Shown: positions 8,375-14,442 of the stretch, in pieces
Layout of the letters: the number at the start of each line of letters is the position of its first letter
Position numbering within the stretch: the first letter of the stretch is position 1
From: Atopobiaceae bacterium
GTDB taxonomy: Bacteria; Actinomycetota; Coriobacteriia; Coriobacteriales; Atopobiaceae
Reading direction: 5' to 3'
Length of the DNA: 15,993 bases
Assembly (NCBI GenBank): GCA_017460265.1
Contig: JAFUBJ010000388.1
Span: forward strand, 1 to 15,993
The notes under the pieces: generated by a model
The model's input: only the letters and a program-made list of their open reading frames with translations
Told to the model about the DNA's origin: nothing
The model's database searches: none
Program-made: the position numbers and the translations under genes

Positions 8375-8728
8375 TTGGCTTCACGAAAACGATCCCAGCA
8401 CTCAGAGGACTGGGAGCAACGCCAGCTCGTGCAGTGGGCGAGACGCTACCCATGGGGGCAGCTCCTGTTCCACATACCGAACGAGAACCACCACCACGAC
8501 ACCGACATAGGCGTGAGGCCGGGCGTGCCTGACCTGTTCCTGCCCGTCCCGATGGGCGGAAAGCATGGCCTGTTCGTGGAGCTGAAGCGTGCGGACGGCG
8601 GCAAGCTCAGCGAGGCGCAGAGGAGGTGGCTCGGCTGGCTCACGGAGCTCGGGTACGTCGCGGTCTGCTGCCACGGCTGGCTTGAGGCGCGCGACGCGAT
8701 AGAGAGATACATGGAGGTCGAGAAGTGA
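8375..8728 (+). CDS. VRR-NUC domain nuclease
   Basis: This 117-residue stand-alone VRR-NUC protein belongs to the PD-(D/E)XK superfamily. Phages carry such small forms near replication genes, where they are thought to cut branched or Holliday-type DNA. The signature runs 'LLFHIPNE', PGVPDLFLPV with catalytic D53, then FVELKR with E69 and K71, then 'GGKLSEAQRRWLGWL' and 'GYVAVCCHGWLEA'. The start is uncertain: TTG 8375 follows GGAGG (8367-8371) at only 3 nt, while an in-frame ATG at 8222 would translate both inverted repeats into a low-complexity N-terminus, which I think is wrong. The family is firm even though the start is not. Confidence 0.86.
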   Translation: MASRKRSQHSEDWEQRQLVQWARRYPWGQLLFHIPNENHHHDTDIGVRPGVPDLFLPVPMGGKHGLFVELKRADGGKLSEAQRRWLGWLTELGYVAVCCHGWLEARDAIERYMEVEK

Positions 8729-9075
8729 TTCACGACGTAACGATTCCGTTCCGCTTCGACACGTCGCCGATCGAGGCACAGATAGCCAACATCGGCGAGC
8801 AGGAGGTAGCAAAGATAGTCGATAGCGTGGTGCGCCAGGGCATTGCCGAGGCATTGCCACGTGACTACGGATACAGCCCCTATGGCACAGACCGCAGCGG
8901 GAAGCCGAAGGTCAACTGGCGCGGGTACGTTGACAAGTACATGGACAAGTGGATGGAGCGCCACGCGCAGGAGGTCGTTGACGAGGCGGCGCTGCTCATG
9001 GCGATGCGCGGCAGTCGCAAGAAGGCGTGGCGCGAGGTCTTGGAAGAGTTGAAGGAGGAGCGTGATGCCGAGTGA
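8725..9075 (+). CDS. Hypothetical phage protein, charged helical C-terminus
   Basis: A 116-residue protein begins at GTG 8725, overlapping the nuclease stop, with GGAGGT 6 nt upstream (8713-8718). The N-terminal part looks beta-rich (IHDVTIPFRFDTSPIEAQI). A short Gly/Pro/Tyr-containing linker (YGYSPYGTDRSGKPK) precedes a long charged helix ending in KKAWREVLEELKEERDAE. It has no signal peptide, membrane helix or cysteines. I do not recognise a named domain. The start and frame are supported by stop-start overlap on both sides. A small structural or DNA-linked early protein is plausible, but nothing shows it. Confidence 0.78.
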   Translation: MIHDVTIPFRFDTSPIEAQIANIGEQEVAKIVDSVVRQGIAEALPRDYGYSPYGTDRSGKPKVNWRGYVDKYMDKWMERHAQEVVDEAALLMAMRGSRKKAWREVLEELKEERDAE

Positions 9076-9476
9076 GCTACGACATCCGCTGGTGCGTCGA
9101 GACGGTGATGCCAGACAATGACGGCGACTGCCACGCCGTCGTGCATGTCCCAGAGTTCGACAGCCCCACCTACAACTACTCTCAGATGTTCCGTGCGTGC
9201 ATGGGCTGGAACTACAAACAGGGCGAGATGGATGAGGACGGCAATTACCACGCCGCCTACTACCCGATGGCCGAGGTGGTTCCCAAGCTAGAGCACGGCC
9301 TGAAAGAGCTACGCAAGCACCCAGAGAAGTACAGGCAGTACGAGCCTGAGAACGGCTGGGGCACACTGCCCGGTGCCATCAAGTGCATCGAGAGCTGGCT
9401 ACGCGAGCTTGGCAAGGACAGCTGGGATGCCGTCACGAACTACTGGCCCATAGAGGCCCTTTGGTGGAGGTGGTAG
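9072..9476 (+). CDS. Hypothetical phage protein, Trp/Tyr-rich
   Basis: This 134-residue product starts at GTG 9072, overlapping the previous TGA, with AAGGAGGAG at 9052-9060 (11 nt away). It is rich in aromatic residues and has the block 'SPTYNYSQMFRACMGW' followed by 'YYPMAEVVPKLEHGLKELRKHPEKY', then 'GWGTLPGAIKCIESWLREL' and a Trp-rich end (WPIEALWWRW). The opening 'MSYDIRW' and the 'PTYNYS' block resemble a family of conserved hypothetical proteins I recall from gut siphoviruses, which have no known function. It looks soluble and globular. The frame is well supported by coupling to the next gene. Confidence 0.78.
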   Translation: MSYDIRWCVETVMPDNDGDCHAVVHVPEFDSPTYNYSQMFRACMGWNYKQGEMDEDGNYHAAYYPMAEVVPKLEHGLKELRKHPEKYRQYEPENGWGTLPGAIKCIESWLRELGKDSWDAVTNYWPIEALWWRW

Positions 9477-9478
9477 GC

Positions 9479-10156
9479 ATGGAAAAGCCAAAGCCAGACC
9501 CCAAGAACATCCGCGACCTGCGGCTCATGTACGAGACGGCGAGCCGCGTTGACGGCATCATCGAGCACAAGAACCTGATGCCGGGGAAGATGAGCAGCCG
9601 CGACTATCACGAGGGTGACATAACGGGCATTGAACTCCGCGTTGTCCCTAGCGAGTACTACGACCTCGTCACAGTCTGCGTGCAGCGCACTCAGGTGACC
9701 AACCTGCGCGACGGCGTGTACAGCCCGAGGCGGCTCACCGACTGGTCGAAGGAGTACACCTTCCAAGAGTTCAAGGAGTCGCCCTTCTGCCAGATGTGCA
9801 TCGACCAGTGGAGCGACTGCCATTGGGACACGCACCTGATGGACGAGCACGAGGTCTTTGACGATGACACGCGATGGGGCGTCTACGCCCACGTCTACGA
9901 GCATCACCGCGCGTGGCTCGACAACTGGGACAAGACGGGCCGCATCGAGGCGGTTGACTTCTCGCTTGACGAGGACGGCAACGTGGAGATGGGCCTGTCA
10001 CGGAACGGCAAGCGCGAGTGCTTCTACGACGGCGACGTGTGGACGTTGCGGCAGATCGTCGACGAGCACGAGCAGATGCAGGAGCAGCTGAAGAAGCTCA
10101 AGGAGCACGGCATCGACCTCGATGACGGCACGCTGAGCATCAAGCTATGGGAGTAG
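9479..10156 (+). CDS. Hypothetical acidic phage protein
   Basis: A 225-residue protein starts at ATG 9479, two nt after the previous stop, with GGAGGT at 9466-9471 (7 nt spacing). It is rich in Asp, Glu, His and Trp. A pair of cysteines (FCQMC) and a third (WSDCHW) lie in the middle near several histidines, which might bind metal, though no known motif fits. The C-terminal 40 residues (EHEQMQEQLKKLKEHGIDL) form a short coiled coil. I recognise no family. It is the last gene before a 50-nt gap to the HTH gene, the largest break in this stretch. Confidence 0.75.
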   Translation: MEKPKPDPKNIRDLRLMYETASRVDGIIEHKNLMPGKMSSRDYHEGDITGIELRVVPSEYYDLVTVCVQRTQVTNLRDGVYSPRRLTDWSKEYTFQEFKESPFCQMCIDQWSDCHWDTHLMDEHEVFDDDTRWGVYAHVYEHHRAWLDNWDKTGRIEAVDFSLDEDGNVEMGLSRNGKRECFYDGDVWTLRQIVDEHEQMQEQLKKLKEHGIDLDDGTLSIKLWE

Positions 10157-10206
10157 CAATCAGATGCGTCCAGGGTGGGACGGAGCTCTGGAAGGGGACG
10201 GACCCC

Positions 10207-10947
10207 ATGCCAAGGAAGAGGAAGCTCGACCACGAACAGGAGCTTGAGCTGTTCGAGATGGTCCGCAAGGGATACAGCAACAAGGACATAGCCAAGAAGT
10301 TCGGCATCGCGCAGGACACGGTGGGCACCTACTACCACCGCACGCTCAGGGAGCGCGGCAGGGAGCAGGAGCGCAGCGAGTCGAGGGAGCGGCTGGTCGC
10401 GCAGAGGAAGCTCGGACAGCGGCTCACGTTCGGCGTCGAGGAGGGCTACGTCGGCCACGCCACCGTGAACGGCGTCGAGGAGACGTGCACGCTCATGGCG
10501 AAGGACGACACCGACGCCATCGGCAAGTTCGACAAGTGGTGCGCCGACATGAGGGCCGAGCAGGAGTTCATGGGCATGGTGGAGTGCAGGGACGAGCCGC
10601 AGCCGCAGCCGTTGGAGGGCATTCGTCCGATTCAGGTGGTCGAGCTTCCCGTCGAGCGTGAGCCAGTGCCGAGCGACGAGCGGATACGCGAGGCCATCCA
10701 CGAAGCACAGCAGGAGTTCGATGCCATCACGACCAAGCACATGGAGGCCACGGGCGTGCCGCTTGCGGACACCAGCGAGCCAGCGTACCTCATCTGGGCC
10801 AAGCGCCCGGAGCCGAAGTGCTACGGGTTGTTCCTCACGATGGACGCGGCGCTCGCGGAGGTGGACAGGCTCAACGAGGTCGCCAAGTTCCTTGGCAGCG
10901 ATGGCGCGTTCGAGGTGGAGGAAGTCGAGTGGAAGGTGGGGCAATGA
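10207..10947 (+). CDS. HTH DNA-binding protein, possible phage regulator
   Basis: The 246-residue product has an N-terminal helix-turn-helix (about residues 13-50): 'LFEMVRKGYSNKDIAKKFGI' then 'AQDTVGTYYHRTLRERG', the pattern of a homeodomain-like or resolvase-like DNA-recognition helix. The rest is a mixed region with a Glu/Pro-rich linker (DEPQPQPLEG and VELPVEREPVPSDE) and a C-terminal helical domain ending FEVEEVEWKVGQ. No catalytic motif is seen, so it is more likely a regulator or DNA adaptor than an enzyme. ATG 10207 has AAGGGG 9 nt upstream; the in-frame ATG at 10147 lacks a ribosome site and would overlap the previous gene. Its target is unknown. Confidence 0.75.
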   Translation: MPRKRKLDHEQELELFEMVRKGYSNKDIAKKFGIAQDTVGTYYHRTLRERGREQERSESRERLVAQRKLGQRLTFGVEEGYVGHATVNGVEETCTLMAKDDTDAIGKFDKWCADMRAEQEFMGMVECRDEPQPQPLEGIRPIQVVELPVEREPVPSDERIREAIHEAQQEFDAITTKHMEATGVPLADTSEPAYLIWAKRPEPKCYGLFLTMDAALAEVDRLNEVAKFLGSDGAFEVEEVEWKVGQ

Positions 10948-11162
10948 GCGTGAATCCTGACAGCATCCCGCGCTACGCGGAGCCAACGTGGGACGAACTG
11001 CGAGAGCCGGAGCCGACCGACGAGGAGTGCTACCGCGACTGCACGCACCAGGACGCATGCCGCAGGCTCTACGCGACGTTCGTTGACAACACCGAGCACG
11101 TCGGCTGGTTCGAGGACATGGTGCGCAGGCTGGGATGCAAGAACTGCGAGGAATGTGAGTAG
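10944..11162 (+). CDS. Small Cys-rich hypothetical protein
   Basis: A 72-residue protein overlaps the HTH gene by ATGA. It is acidic, with five cysteines spread along it: ECYRDC and DACRRL in the middle and CKNCEEC at the end. The terminal CxxCxxC cluster plus the upstream pair could bind one zinc ion. There is no recognisable family. It resembles the many small zinc-finger-like early proteins of phages, some of which modify host transcription or defence, but no specific role can be read here. Confidence 0.68.
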   Translation: MSVNPDSIPRYAEPTWDELREPEPTDEECYRDCTHQDACRRLYATFVDNTEHVGWFEDMVRRLGCKNCEECE

Positions 11163-11164
11163 GC

Positions 11165-11320
11165 ATGGCGAACGCTGCCGCATTCGTCGTTGGAGTATGG
11201 GTTGGTGCCGCTGCGATCTTCGTGGCGGCACTCATCGTTCGAGGAGGTGTCCGATGGCTGAGTACGTGGTCGAGGGACCAAGCAGCCAAAACGCAGGCTG
11301 GCGAGTCCACGAGCGCATAG
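11165..11320 (+). CDS. 51-residue single-pass membrane protein
   Basis: This short ORF would otherwise leave a 91-nt gap. Residues about 5-25 (AAFVVGVWVGAAAIFVAALIV) are strongly hydrophobic, followed by RGGVRWLSTW with positive charges, so the N-terminus is probably outside and the C-terminus inside. The last 67 nt overlap the next gene in another frame. The ribosome site is weak (GAGGA about 13 nt before the ATG). Small membrane peptides of this kind occur in early phage regions, sometimes as superinfection or toxin-like factors, but no such role is shown. The hydrophobic composition is much stronger than expected from a shadow frame, so I keep it. Confidence 0.5.
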   Translation: MANAAAFVVGVWVGAAAIFVAALIVRGGVRWLSTWSRDQAAKTQAGESTSA

Positions 11321-11475
11321 TGCGGTGCAGGGATTGCGAGCACTACCGCGAGCACGAGTGGATTCTGGTGACCGACGTGAGCGACGTGTGTCACTTCTTC
11401 GGCGACGGCGTGAAGGTTGAGCCAGACGGATTCTGCAAGTGGGGGAAGCGCAAGGAGGTGGGCGATGGGCAATAG
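11254..11475 (+). CDS. Zinc-ribbon-like small phage protein
   Basis: The 73-residue product has four cysteines arranged as a zinc ribbon: RCRDC (CxxC), then CHFFGDG and GFCKWGKR, with several His/Asp between. This 'CRDCEHY ... CHFF ... PDGFCKWGKR' form is common in Gram-positive phage genomes as a conserved hypothetical of unknown function. GAGGAGGTG at 11241-11249 lies just before ATG 11254. It overlaps the membrane-peptide ORF upstream and the HTH-like gene downstream by 11 nt, keeping the coupling of the operon. Zinc binding is predicted from the cysteines only. Confidence 0.78.
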   Translation: MAEYVVEGPSSQNAGWRVHERIVRCRDCEHYREHEWILVTDVSDVCHFFGDGVKVEPDGFCKWGKRKEVGDGQ

Positions 11476-11671
11476 CAGCTATCGCGGGTACAACGGCAGC
11501 GGCGGCAAGGGGGCCATACGCTCCATCGACCCCTACGCCCCGCGCTGGGGCAAGGCCGCACGCTCCGAGGCGCGGGCCATGCTCATGGCGGGAGCGCCGC
11601 CCGAGAAGGTGGCCGCGCACTTCGGCGTGGCTGTGCGCAAGGTCCGCAAGCTGATGGAGGTGAGCGCATGA
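11465..11671 (+). CDS. Small HTH-like protein
   Basis: A 68-residue basic protein begins at ATG 11465, with AAGGAGGTG at 11452-11460. The N-terminus is Gly/Tyr/Arg-rich and flexible. The C-terminal half, 'ARAMLMAGAPPEKVAAHFGV' then 'AVRKVRKLMEVSA', has the helix-turn-helix spacing of a DNA-binding recognition helix (AAHFGVAVRKVRKLM). It could bind DNA as a minor regulator or adaptor. I do not recognise a named family. It overlaps the start of the Lar-like gene by ATGA. Confidence 0.68.
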   Translation: MGNSSYRGYNGSGGKGAIRSIDPYAPRWGKAARSEARAMLMAGAPPEKVAAHFGVAVRKVRKLMEVSA

Positions 11672-11859
11672 GCGAAGAGCTAAAGCCCTGCCCCTTCTGC
11701 GGGGGTGAGGCGTTCATAAGACAGTTGTATATGCATCCGATTGTCGATGCAAAGCACTCCGAATATTGCCCGATGGCGATGCGCCCTTTGCCCTACGACA
11801 CGCCAACGGTGACGCGAGCTGCCGCCATCGCCGCATGGAACAGGAGGGCAGACGCATGA
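11668..11859 (+). CDS. Lar-like restriction alleviation protein
   Basis: This 63-residue product matches the Lar family pattern: LKPCPFCGGEA at the N-terminus (C8, C11), a central second cysteine (EYCPM), and the closing AAAIAAWNRR. Lar of the Rac prophage reduces type I restriction, and this fold is a small zinc-binding domain often found in prophages. GGAGGT at 11656-11661 precedes ATG 11668 by 6 nt. The function in this phage is inferred from family likeness. Many proteins with this CPFCGG...WNRR frame are of unproven activity, so it may serve another purpose. Confidence 0.82.
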   Translation: MSEELKPCPFCGGEAFIRQLYMHPIVDAKHSEYCPMAMRPLPYDTPTVTRAAAIAAWNRRADA

Positions 11860-12251
11860 GCATGATATCCGCCCAGTGCGACGAGCTGCGCGAAGTTGCG
11901 TACAAGGTGGACGAGTACCAGATGGGACGTGAGCGCGTGCCGCTAAAGACAGCCGCAATCATGCGCGAAGCCGCCGACACAATCTGGGAGCTGCGCGAGA
12001 GCGTGTACCGCGAGCGGGCCGAGGCCGACAGCCTGCGTGAGGAGCGCGACATGTACCGCGACCTTGTGGGGATGATGGACCACCCAGACCTCAACGCGCA
12101 ACTCCAAGCTGAGAACGACAAGCTGCGGGAGCTGCTACGTGCGGCGTGGAGGTGCGTCCATTCTGGGCTGAGCTGTTCCGACTGCCGACTGGTAGCCGGT
12201 GGCTGCACGCTGCAATCGGCCATGCGCGAGCTGGGAATCGAGGTGGACTGA
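11856..12251 (+). CDS. Tandem paralog 1: KLREL/RELGIEVD family
   Basis: A 131-residue protein and the first of a run of related genes. It begins MSMISAQCDELREV and has a long charged coiled-coil stretch (REAADTIWELRESVYRERAE). It then has the family core ENDKLRELLRAAW, a Cys group (CVHSGLSCSDC and GGCTLQ), and the tail MRELGIEVD. The layout (coiled coil, KLREL, CxxC zinc-like cluster, RELGIEVD) is shared with its neighbours. The family is unknown to me except as conserved hypotheticals in what I believe are Coriobacteriia phages. The end of the gene carries a GAGGTGG that serves as the next gene's ribosome site. Confidence 0.75.
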   Translation: MSMISAQCDELREVAYKVDEYQMGRERVPLKTAAIMREAADTIWELRESVYRERAEADSLREERDMYRDLVGMMDHPDLNAQLQAENDKLRELLRAAWRCVHSGLSCSDCRLVAGGCTLQSAMRELGIEVD

Positions 12252-12487
12252 TGGGCAGCTTGTCTGTGGAGGTCAGGACAGAAGTCCTTTGTGGTCGTAT
12301 TTGTGACCTTGAAGCCGAAAACTCCAAGCTGCGCGAGTTGGTCAAAGACATGTGGCCTCACGTGCGTCACAGGTCGCGTATGTGCGGAGAGTGCGACCTG
12401 CCGTGCGACACGGGCGACGAGTGCCTGCTGTACGAACCGATGCGACAGCGCATGCGCGAGCTGGGAATCGAGGTGGACGATGGCTAA
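12251..12487 (+). CDS. Tandem paralog 2: KLREL/RELGIEVD family
   Basis: The 78-residue product begins at ATG 12251, overlapping the previous TGA (TGATG). It has the family core ENSKLRELVKDMW, a cysteine cluster (MCGECDLPC then ECLLYE) and the tail RQRMRELGIEVD plus two extra residues. It lacks the long N-terminal coiled coil of paralog 1. Its 3' end (12442-12480) is identical over 39 nt to the segment at 13135-13173, and 28 nt of it match paralog 1's end. The family is likely a small zinc-binding or protein-interaction module; no activity is known. Confidence 0.72.
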   Translation: MGSLSVEVRTEVLCGRICDLEAENSKLRELVKDMWPHVRHRSRMCGECDLPCDTGDECLLYEPMRQRMRELGIEVDDG

Positions 12488-12791
12488 CTGCACGACATGC
12501 CGACATAACGACAAGAAGGCGAAGTATTGTCCAGTCAAGAAAGCTCACACCGACCTCGGATACGTGCTCAATTGCATAGCGTGGGCACCTACGGACGAGG
12601 CCGAAATGAAAAGGTTTCGCGCTGAAAACGCTAAGCTGCGGGAGCTTGCGCATGACCTCCTGCAACCAATCTTGGCTGAGGGGTTCGACTGCTATGGATG
12701 CGTCTACGAGGACTGTTGCGACGGCATGCTGTACACGGACACGTGCAAGCTTTTGGACCGGGCGCACGAGCTAAGGGTGGAGGTGGATTGA
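12480..12791 (+). CDS. Tandem paralog 3: Cys-rich N-terminus with KLREL core
   Basis: This 103-residue protein overlaps the previous gene by 8 nt. The N-terminus is a CxxC pair, MANCTTCRHN, then YCPVKK and a fourth Cys at LNCIAW, so it may bind zinc; this part resembles other small phage zinc-ribbon ORFs rather than the sister paralogs. The family core follows as ENAKLRELAHDLL, then CYGCVYEDCCD and the tail HELRVEVD, a diverged form of RELGIEVD. It therefore looks like a fusion of a zinc-ribbon head to the paralog body. Stop and next start form TGATG. Confidence 0.7.
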   Translation: MANCTTCRHNDKKAKYCPVKKAHTDLGYVLNCIAWAPTDEAEMKRFRAENAKLRELAHDLLQPILAEGFDCYGCVYEDCCDGMLYTDTCKLLDRAHELRVEVD

Positions 12792-12955
12792 TGGACGAGT
12801 ATGACCGCATGCAAGAGCTGCTTGTGCAGGCGTATAACACGCTGGTTGCGTGGCAGCAGGTGATAGCGAACAACGACGAGGACTATGGGAAGAGCTGCCT
12901 CGAACAGATTTGGTACCTTCGTGACGCTTTGAGCGAGCTGGGAATTGAGGTGTGA
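12791..12955 (+). CDS. Tandem paralog 4: short form
   Basis: A 54-residue protein with a helical body (YDRMQELLVQAYNTLVAW) and the tail LSELGIEV, which is the family's C-terminal motif. It lacks the KLREL core sequence and the cysteine cluster; one Cys (SCLEQI) remains. It looks like a truncated or separately evolved member that kept the tail. GGAGGTGG at the end of paralog 3 lies about 4 nt before the ATG. No function can be assigned. Confidence 0.62.
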   Translation: MDEYDRMQELLVQAYNTLVAWQQVIANNDEDYGKSCLEQIWYLRDALSELGIEV

Positions 12956-12956
12956 T

Positions 12957-13322
12957 ATGCCGTTATTCGTTGGGGCAAGCGAGTCGTATGACACGGATGC
13001 TTGGGAAGCTTACGACCTCAAGAAAGAGAACGCCAAATTGCGGGAGCTGCTGGCAGATGCATGGGGCTACATCAACCACCCCGCCGACCCCACATGGACG
13101 CACAAGAAGCGCAAGGAAGTCAGGGACAGCATTGGCGACAGCGCATGCGCGAGCTGGGAATCGAGGTGGACGAATGACCGACGACGACCCGCTGGACGAG
13201 CGCGAGGTGTGCGACGGGTGCTTCTTGGAGTGCCGCGCGTGGCACAGCACGCGCAGGTACCCGTGCAACGACGAGCTGAGGGCGTGGGCGCGCGAGCACC
13301 GCGACGACCCCGGCACCATTGA
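12957..13322 (+). CDS. Tandem paralog 5 with disrupted C-terminus
   Basis: The reading frame opens at ATG 12957 with MPLFVGASESYDTD and the family core ENAKLRELLADAW (about 13028-13066). After EVRDSIG the frame no longer gives the expected MRELGIEVDE: that peptide is encoded in another frame, ending at the TGA 13175-13177. In the starting frame the ORF runs on to 13322 through an arginine-rich stretch that overlaps the next gene by 149 nt. The change falls at the edge of a 39-nt repeat shared with paralog 2 (13135-13173). I read it as an out-of-frame recombination or an indel; the working product probably ended near 13177. Whether the long readthrough form is made is doubtful. Confidence 0.5.
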   Translation: MPLFVGASESYDTDAWEAYDLKKENAKLRELLADAWGYINHPADPTWTHKKRKEVRDSIGDSACASWESRWTNDRRRPAGRARGVRRVLLGVPRVAQHAQVPVQRRAEGVGARAPRRPRHH

Positions 13323-13347
13323 CGAGCGAGAGAGGACGAGAGCATGA
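13174..13347 (+). CDS. Small Cys-rich acidic protein
   Basis: This 57-residue product has a CDGCFLEC cluster plus one further Cys (YPCNDE), which could bind a metal, and is otherwise rich in Asp, Glu and Arg. ATG 13174 follows the GAGGTGG of the preceding tail sequence, and the stop overlaps the next ATG (ATGA). The frame lies inside the readthrough part of paralog 5, but the coupling on both sides and the ordered cysteines favour it being the true gene. No family is recognised. Confidence 0.65.
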   Translation: MTDDDPLDEREVCDGCFLECRAWHSTRRYPCNDELRAWAREHRDDPGTIDERERTRA

Positions 13348-13898
13348 GCGAGCATGAGGGCATCACGGGCGAGCTGCGCGGTGCGATGAACGTTGACAGC
13401 GAATACACGATGGGCGGCGATGTGGTGGCGCGGACGTACCGCATGAGCCGCGACGAGTTCACAGACCTCTGCGACAACATCGACGCCGTCCACAACAACC
13501 TGGAGCGCGAGAACGAGTCGCTTCGCCGCGAGCTCGACCGCGTGACGGGCGAGATGGATGAGCACCACGCATGGGCACCCGAGTCGCACTATGTCATGTT
13601 GCCGAAGGATTCGGCGGGTGAGCCGATTCACGAGCACGACAAGGTAGACTGGCGCGACCACGCAGGCACGTGGCACGAAAACGTGACAGTGGTGGCCGTG
13701 TGCAATGACGGCTGCTATGTGATGGACGGCATTGTGTTCCTCGTGCATAAGTCTGACATTCGCCACCACCACGAGCCGACCGTCGAGGACGTGCTGATGG
13801 ACCTGCTGGAGGAGTCCAGCGACCCGACGTGCGACGCGACGCCGACCGAGCTGGCCGAGAAGTACGCCGCCAAGCTTCGTCTGGCAGGTGATGCCTAG
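13344..13898 (+). CDS. Hypothetical phage protein with coiled coil and PKD-type domain
   Basis: A 184-residue protein. Residues about 47-70 (NLERENESLRRELDRVTGEM) form a coiled coil. A compact domain follows with 'LPKDSAGEPIHEHDKVDW' and the strands 'NVTVVAVCNDGCYVM', which resembles conserved hypotheticals I recall from Coriobacteriia prophages that start the domain with 'PKDADGEPI'. The acidic C-terminus (VEDVLMDLLEESSD) leads to a helix ending LAEKYAAKLRL. It is the last gene before the 98-nt gap and may end the small-gene transcription unit. The function is unknown. Confidence 0.75.
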   Translation: MSEHEGITGELRGAMNVDSEYTMGGDVVARTYRMSRDEFTDLCDNIDAVHNNLERENESLRRELDRVTGEMDEHHAWAPESHYVMLPKDSAGEPIHEHDKVDWRDHAGTWHENVTVVAVCNDGCYVMDGIVFLVHKSDIRHHHEPTVEDVLMDLLEESSDPTCDATPTELAEKYAAKLRLAGDA

Positions 13899-13996
13899 CC
13901 GCTGAACGGCATTGGATGGTCGATGTGGACTAATTGCCCACGTTGAGAGAGATAGGGGCTTCTAGGGGCCTCTGAGAGTCTGAGAGGGGCAAGCAC
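13899..13996. promoter_or_regulatory. 98-nt gap with tandem repeats, possible control region
   Basis: This is the widest gene-free space between 8375 and 15549. Two adjacent 10-nt repeats, TAGGGGCTTC (13953-13962) and TAGGGGCCTC (13963-13972), are followed by a perfect 8-nt tandem repeat TCTGAGAG (13971-13978 and 13979-13986). A short ATGCC/GGCAT pair (13891-13895, 13908-13912) lies at the left. GAGAGGGG (13983-13990) serves as the ribosome site of the next gene. I see no convincing -35/-10 pair or T-tract. Operator or regulator-binding use is a guess from the repeats alone. Confidence 0.35.
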
Positions 13997-14254
13997 ATGG
14001 AACAGAGAGACAATGACGCGCTCTCCGTGGGCGAGGTGACCGTCACCGTGACCCCGCGACTCGACTGGTCGGGCGTGGCCGGGGAGCTGCGCGCCATCGC
14101 CGCGACGCTCGGTCGCACGCCCGCGCCACCCGAGGTCGTGAGCGACGGCGACACCGACGGGGCGACGGGATACTGCCGCTGCGGGGCGTGCGGCGAGCCG
14201 ATAGACCCGTGGGACCACTTCTGCCGGCATTGTGGAGCGGGGGTGCAGCGATGA
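13997..14254 (+). CDS. C-terminal zinc-ribbon protein
   Basis: The 85-residue product has an N-terminal beta-rich stretch (GEVTVTVTPRLDW), a helix 'VAGELRAIAATLG', and a C-terminal zinc ribbon 'YCRCGACGEP ... FCRHCGAG', with CxxC pairs about 15 residues apart. It probably binds one zinc ion and may contact nucleic acid or protein. ATG 13997 has GAGAGGGG 6 nt upstream. It is the first gene of the second small cluster. No named family is recognised, but the ribbon is clear. Confidence 0.8.
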   Translation: MEQRDNDALSVGEVTVTVTPRLDWSGVAGELRAIAATLGRTPAPPEVVSDGDTDGATGYCRCGACGEPIDPWDHFCRHCGAGVQR

Positions 14255-14442
14255 GCAACGACACGACGGCGCTCTCGGGATGCCTGATGCTCGCGGCGTC
14301 GGTGCTCGCCATCGGCGGGGCGGCGGTCATCGTCGGCATGTTCGCGGGCGCGGGTGCCGGCATCGCCGCGTTCCTGATGCTGCTGGCCGTCGGGACGGCT
14401 GCGCTCGCGCTGGCCGTGGCGGCGAGGGGAGGCGGTGACTGA
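14251..14442 (+). CDS. Two-helix small membrane protein
   Basis: The 63-residue product has two hydrophobic segments, about residues 9-32 (SGCLMLAASVLAIGGAAVIV) and 36-57 (GIAAFLMLLAVGTAALALAV), joined by a short Gly/Ala turn. Both ends are hydrophilic and it finishes AARGGGD. The size and two-helix form resemble small class II holins, but it lies in the regulatory part of the phage, not next to an endolysin, so the holin idea is weak. ATGA overlap with the gene before supports the start. Confidence 0.72.
   Translation: MSNDTTALSGCLMLAASVLAIGGAAVIVGMFAGAGAGIAAFLMLLAVGTAALALAVAARGGGD

Noticed and set aside
10147..10206. Earlier start for the HTH protein at ATG 10147
   Set aside because: No ribosome site, and the extra 20 residues overlap the previous gene; ATG 10207 has AAGGGG at good spacing.
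10024..11472. Minus-strand ORF of 482 codons across several small genes
   Set aside because: It spans at least four plus-strand genes with ribosome sites and stop-start overlaps, and its product shows no recognisable fold.
12221..13173. CRISPR-like array from the repeated segments
   Set aside because: Repeats are protein-coding tails of unequal length and irregular spacing, with no spacers of uniform size and no cas genes.
14251..14442. Holin assignment for the two-helix membrane protein
   Set aside because: No endolysin or lysis genes are nearby and it sits among regulatory genes; topology alone is not enough.
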